The notes beneath the pieces were generated by a model, which was not told the origin of the DNA, searched no databases, and was given only the letters and a program-made list of their open reading frames with translations. This document shows positions 60,285 to 64,000 of a DNA stretch of 64,000 nucleotides, piece by piece. The stretch's first letter is position 1. Each line of letters opens with the position of its first letter. This DNA is from Candidatus Poribacteria bacterium. Lineage in GTDB: Bacteria > Poribacteria > WGA-4E > WGA-3G. The stretch lies in NCBI GenBank assembly GCA_958295815.1, contig OY282374.1:4864682-4928681 (forward strand), in the 5' to 3' direction. The position numbers and the translations under genes were made by a program.

Positions 60285-63061
60285 GAGTATTAATAGTTGC
60301 GAAAACTCGAATGGGCGGAGGGGCGTGTATCGGAGGGATTACAGAGACAGGAGAAAGTGTTCGACTCATTCCGTTTAATGCCGATCCGCATGATGGAGCG
60401 AACAGCGAATATAACGTAGGCGATATTTGGGAAATTACTGGTGAACCTGAAACTTCGTTGATTCCGCCGCATAATGAAAACTTTGTCGTTCATAAAAAGC
60501 AGCGTCTGCACACCACTGAAGACCCGCAGGATTTGGCAAGTGCTATTGAACTTTTGATGCCTCCGAAGATAGGGGATCCACTAAAGCTCTATGAAAGTTT
60601 ATTGAAAACCACAGACAGCGGTTCGCTCTACGTCCCTGTTGGCGGTGATATACCACCTTACAGTACTACGTTTTGGAGACCAGATCAGCCGCTCACCCGC
60701 GACACAGAAGGAAAACGGATACGATATCGCTATCCAACTGAAAACGGCGGTTACACGCTCACATTCGTCGGTTTTCAAGAATCTATCAAAACAATACCTG
60801 CAGGCACGCTTCTGCGTGTGTCGTTAGCGCATCGGTGGCGACCGAAAGATCAACCCGATACTGAAGAACGGCACTACGCCCAACTTTCTGGATGGTTTCT
60901 TGAAGAGGTAAAGCAGGAAAAACCATCACCTCCTCCAGAAAGGGAACTACCTCCACCCATAACGTTAGAGCAAACACCATCAGAGATTCTTAAAAATGTC
61001 TTTGGACATGAAGAATTTCGCCCATTTCAGAAAGAAATCATCAACCATATATTGAAGAATCAAGACGCTCTGATCGTGCTGCCGACGGGTGGTGGAAAGT
61101 CGCTCTGTTACCAATTACCTGCGCTCATCTTTGAGGGAATGACCGTTGTTATTTCACCGCTGATTTCGCTCATGCAGGACCAAGTGACGCAGCTGCAAAA
61201 CAGAGATATCCGTGCAGCGTTTCTCAATAGTACCGTCAAGCATTCAGAATATACTGCCACGATGCAGAATGTGAAACAAGGAAAAATTGACCTCCTTTAT
61301 CTTGCCCCTGAAACGCTCGTCCGATCTGAAATACTGGTAATGCTTGACGAATCAAATGTCGCCTGCCTCGCGATTGATGAAGCACACTGTATTTCAGAGT
61401 GGGGTCATGATTTTCGTCCGGAATATCGACAACTGGTCTCCATTCGCGAGCGATTCCAAAACGCTGTCTGTGTTGCCCTAACAGCTACTGCGACCCCTCG
61501 AGTTCAAAAAGACATTAAAAAATTACTCAAGTTTGATGACGGTAACGAGTTCATTGGCAGTTTTGACCGGAAAAACCTCTTTATCTCTGTTGAGCCAAAG
61601 GTTGAATTGTTAGATCAGACACTAGCGTTTCTCCATAAGCATCGCCAAGAATCCGGTATTATTTATTGCCAAACAAAGAAACAGGTTGGATCCTTGTACC
61701 GCGACCTAACTGCCAGACGGATTTCTGTACTTCCGTATCATGCCGATCTGGATGACGAAACTCGCAAACAAAATCAGGACGCTTTCATCAACGGCGACTT
61801 TCGGGTGATAATCGCCACGGTCGCCTTCGGTATGGGTATTGATAAGGCAGATGTCCGTTTTGTGCTACATGCTGGATTGCCAAAGGAGCCGGAATCTTAC
61901 TATCAAGAGATCGGTCGCAGTGGACGGGACGGACTTCCAGCGGAATGTTTGCTGCTCTTCAGTTATGGTGATGTGGACACTATCAACCACTTTATCGAGC
62001 AGGGAGCAGAATCCGAAAGACAGGGACGACAGGAACGATCACAGATGCTTGTCTCGTGGGCAGCATCAATAGCGTGCCGTCGAAAAGTATTGTTAGCCTA
62101 TTTCGGGGAGGAATACGAAAAGCAGAATTGTGGAATGTGTGACAACTGTCGCAAATCGGAAATGGAACGGATTGACTTGACGATTCCAGCCCAAAAATTC
62201 CTGTCCTGCATTCTTCGGACAGGACAGATGTTTGGAGAAGCGCATATTATTGACGTCTTGCGAGGTTCACGCCGGAAAAAGATTCTTGATAACGGACACG
62301 ATAAGCTTTCCACATACGAAATCGGTACGGATCACAGCAAAGCACAATGGCGACATTTGTCCGTCCAATTTCTTCAATACAAACTTCTTGAACGAGATAA
62401 TCAACACGGCAGTCTTCGGGTAACACAGAAAGGTTGGGGTGTGCTCAACAGAGGCGATCAATTTTGGGGATTTCCGGTGAAGTCGGCAAATCGTGTTATA
62501 CCGAAAGCGTTACCTGAATACTCTCCGGAACTCTTTGAATTACTACGGACTGAACGAGACAGAATCGCTGCGGCAGAGGGTGTCCTGTCTTATGAGGTAT
62601 TCCACGATAAAGCACTGCAAGCTATGGCGACTTATTTTCCGACCTCTGAAGAATCGTTCAGGCTAATGCCTGGCGTTGGACCGACGCGATCTGAAAAATA
62701 CGCCGATGTCTTTTTGCCAATTATCTGTGAATACTTCAAGAAACATAGAACAGATCCGGTAGAGTGTGTAAGTGAGGCACTGAGTGCGTTTGAGACCACC
62801 TCCCAAGAACCGAATGAATACGCTTTGGAACTTTTTGAGAGGCTTCGCACCGAGCGTAAAACAATCGCAGATGAGGAAGACATTCCTGCGTTTGTTGTTT
62901 TTCACGACAAGACCTTGCGAGAGATAGCGACTTATTTCCCGCGAACTGAAGAAGAACTTCAGCAAATTTATGGTGTTGGTCCAGCGAAAGTTGAAAAATA
63001 CGCTGATGCTTTTTTGCCCATTATCCGTGCGCATTGTGAGGAGCAGGAATCAACTGAATAA
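60281..63061 (+). CDS. RecQ-like helicase with N-terminal fused module and two HRDC domains
   Basis: A 926-residue protein. Residues ~1-200 form a separate module starting VLIVAKTRMGGGACIGGI, which resembles the dual-OB-type domain I know from conflict-system proteins. The RecQ core follows: LPTGGGKS at ~267, DEAH at ~366, ALTATATP, and QEIGRSGRDG. The zinc region CRRKVLLAYF...CGMCDNC and the RQC winged helix (to ~715) are present. Two HRDC domains lie at ~745-825 and ~845-920 and are similar to each other. RecQ unwinds forked DNA 3'-5'. The start is a TTG overlapping the DUF488 stop. Confidence 0.88.
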   Translation: MRVLIVAKTRMGGGACIGGITETGESVRLIPFNADPHDGANSEYNVGDIWEITGEPETSLIPPHNENFVVHKKQRLHTTEDPQDLASAIELLMPPKIGDPLKLYESLLKTTDSGSLYVPVGGDIPPYSTTFWRPDQPLTRDTEGKRIRYRYPTENGGYTLTFVGFQESIKTIPAGTLLRVSLAHRWRPKDQPDTEERHYAQLSGWFLEEVKQEKPSPPPERELPPPITLEQTPSEILKNVFGHEEFRPFQKEIINHILKNQDALIVLPTGGGKSLCYQLPALIFEGMTVVISPLISLMQDQVTQLQNRDIRAAFLNSTVKHSEYTATMQNVKQGKIDLLYLAPETLVRSEILVMLDESNVACLAIDEAHCISEWGHDFRPEYRQLVSIRERFQNAVCVALTATATPRVQKDIKKLLKFDDGNEFIGSFDRKNLFISVEPKVELLDQTLAFLHKHRQESGIIYCQTKKQVGSLYRDLTARRISVLPYHADLDDETRKQNQDAFINGDFRVIIATVAFGMGIDKADVRFVLHAGLPKEPESYYQEIGRSGRDGLPAECLLLFSYGDVDTINHFIEQGAESERQGRQERSQMLVSWAASIACRRKVLLAYFGEEYEKQNCGMCDNCRKSEMERIDLTIPAQKFLSCILRTGQMFGEAHIIDVLRGSRRKKILDNGHDKLSTYEIGTDHSKAQWRHLSVQFLQYKLLERDNQHGSLRVTQKGWGVLNRGDQFWGFPVKSANRVIPKALPEYSPELFELLRTERDRIAAAEGVLSYEVFHDKALQAMATYFPTSEESFRLMPGVGPTRSEKYADVFLPIICEYFKKHRTDPVECVSEALSAFETTSQEPNEYALELFERLRTERKTIADEEDIPAFVVFHDKTLREIATYFPRTEEELQQIYGVGPAKVEKYADAFLPIIRAHCEEQESTE

Positions 63062-63435
63062 CACTGCAAGTAAAAGTTCCTACAAATTATCTTTGGTCCC
63101 AAGCGCGTAAATTAAAAAAAGCGTTGGGTTTCGCGGTGATATAGAATAGCAAGTGAGATAAGGTATCAGAGATATTCTTATCCTTCGGTAGTTCACATGA
63201 CGCTCAACCCAACCCACGATAGAATTCTGTAGATCTTTGGGATATGTCGCGATTCTGAGATCGCTCCTACAGCAGACGAAGAGATGGATTGAAACGGGAA
63301 GATTGACGAGGTTGGGAGAGAAACACCCTATCAAAAACACCTCGCCAGCGGGTCTTAGTGGAAAAATAGGCGAGGCACGGGGACCTCGCCTAACAGGATT
63401 TGGGAAGTGAACCTAACAGGATTTGGTGAGTGAAG
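63062..63435. other. 374-bp intergenic region with dispersed repeats
   Basis: No gene seen. It contains TCGCGATTCTGAGATCGCTC (63247 onward), a close relative of 33684; ACCTCGCCAGCGGG near 63347; GGCGAGGCACGGGGACCTCG near 63371; and two direct repeats of AACAGGATTTGG (near 63393 and 63415). It separates two convergent genes. Confidence 0.55.
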
Positions 63436-64000
63436 TTAAATGTTTCCGATTTTTTCTAAGAGGTGCGGGACGATGTCTGGGGTTGATTCTCGATCTATCC
63501 ATTCAAGGCGGGTGTCTTTGCGGAACCATGTTAGTTGCCGTTTGGCGAAGCGACGGGTGTTCTGCTTCAGTTGTGCAATCGCTTCTATATATGTCCACTC
63601 TCCATCCAGATACGCTATCAATTCTTTATAGCCGAAACTTTGCATCGCAATAGTATCACGGGTATAACCGGCTGCTAATAATGATTCGACTTCGGCTATT
63701 AACCCACTCGCAAGCATTATATCTACTCGCTGCTCAATACGATGGTAGAGTTGGGGGCGCGGTATCGTCAGGCAGAAGGCGATGAATGGATACCGCTGTT
63801 TTTCTGGTTGCCACTGCTGCTGGTGTTCGGACATAGGAGTCCCTGTTAGTTCATAGACTTCTAAGGCACGGATGACGCGGACGACATTGTTGGGGTGGAT
63901 CCGATCGGCGGATTCTGGATCACAAGTGCGGAGCCGTTCGTGGAGTCCATCAACACCGTGTTGTGCTGCTTCTTGCTCAAGCTGCTCACGTAGAAGTGGA
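63436..64000 (-). CDS. miaA: tRNA dimethylallyltransferase, partial
   Basis: The C-terminal ~187 residues of MiaA; the start lies beyond the right window edge. In the frame through 64000, DRIHPNNVVRVIRALEVYELTGTPMS is the conserved substrate region, followed by IEQRVDIMLASGLIAEVESLL, FGYKELIAYL and the C-terminal TRRFAKRQLTWFRKD. MiaA attaches dimethylallyl to A37 of tRNAs reading UNN codons. The ATG at 63834 is internal and not the true start. Confidence 0.93.
   Translation of the reverse strand, partial: PLLREQLEQEAAQHGVDGLHERLRTCDPESADRIHPNNVVRVIRALEVYELTGTPMSEHQQQWQPEKQRYPFIAFCLTIPRPQLYHRIEQRVDIMLASGLIAEVESLLAAGYTRDTIAMQSFGYKELIAYLDGEWTYIEAIAQLKQNTRRFAKRQLTWFRKDTRLEWIDRESTPDIVPHLLEKIGNI

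Noticed and set aside
63080..63340. A minus-strand 86-codon frame in the last intergenic region.
   Set aside because: It runs across dispersed repeats and shows no motif or ribosome site.
63436..63834. A complete 132-residue protein starting at 63834.
   Set aside because: The MiaA frame and conserved residues continue upstream to the window edge, so that ATG is internal.
1..64000. tRNA, rRNA or CRISPR arrays.
   Set aside because: I saw no cloverleaf with T-loop consensus, no rRNA-like sequence and no regularly spaced direct repeats with unique spacers. The 10411-10531 array has near-identical units without spacers.

Overview
The window looks like a chromosomal segment from an uncultured marine, sponge-associated bacterium, most likely Candidatus Poribacteria or a close relative. 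This is inferred from gene content, not from a marker gene. In 64 kb there are four C-type sulfatases, five phytanoyl-CoA dioxygenase (PhyH)-type genes, a seven-bladed WD40 protein ending in a dockerin-like module, LamG-type secreted proteins, many sugar-metabolism oxidoreductases and several families of small dispersed palindromes. Planctomycete-like lineages are the main alternative. No rRNA, tRNA or CRISPR array was seen. Consensus-like sigma70 promoters (TTGACA-17-TATAAT type) are easy to find.

Layout. 0.1-5.2 kb: a hydroxyacid dehydrogenase, the WD40-dockerin protein, a PhyH-HEAT fusion and a repeat-rich lipoprotein. 5.3-10.4 kb: three sulfatases, two of them in one operon, around a decayed toxin-antitoxin locus. 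10.4-13.8 kb: a three-copy tandem repeat, two PhyH genes, a secreted protein and a PPK2-type polyphosphate kinase. 14-19.1 kb: a very large Gln-rich coiled-coil membrane protein and two YIP1-like paralogues. 19.2-20.8 kb: a membrane-anchored cytochrome c and a thioredoxin-like protein whose reading frame crosses an in-frame UGA followed by a SECIS-like hairpin, a predicted selenoprotein. 20.9-24.4 kb: transketolase, an acidic TPR-like protein and a LamG protein. 24.7-26.9 kb: an adhesin/bactofilin-like membrane protein and a BatA-like VWA protein. 27-29.8 kb: a sugar-oxidation cluster (TIM-barrel isomerase, cupin, aldo/keto reductase, SDR). 29.8-34.9 kb: a deacetylase-like protein, GDPD, an HNH nuclease with a partner, two epimerases and a HIT protein. 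35.1-42.9 kb: tgt, an orphan ABC ATPase, a PfkB kinase, a large membrane protein, a GHMP kinase and a sulfatase.

42.9-47.3 kb holds a duplicated AAA-ATPase / DUF4276 (TOPRIM-like) module, a plausible anti-phage or conflict system. It carries a visible duplication scar: a 54-codon sulfatase-PhyH chimera. 47.4-52.8 kb: an SDR and a complete polar amino-acid ABC transporter (aapJQMP type). 53.4-59 kb: a TPR protein, a trans-sulfuration enzyme, an O6-alkylguanine methyltransferase, SCP2, PhyH and VOC proteins and a zinc peptidase. 59.2-63.1 kb: a tightly packed operon of two DUF488 proteins and a RecQ-like helicase with a fused N-terminal module and two HRDC domains, a second candidate defence or nucleic-acid-processing system. 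The window ends inside miaA.

The most unusual items are the predicted selenoprotein with its cytochrome partner, the duplicated ATPase/TOPRIM locus with its chimeric scar, the DUF488-DUF488-RecQ operon, and a PhyH-family protein whose iron-binding motif appears to read HxG instead of HxD, as in non-haem iron halogenases.
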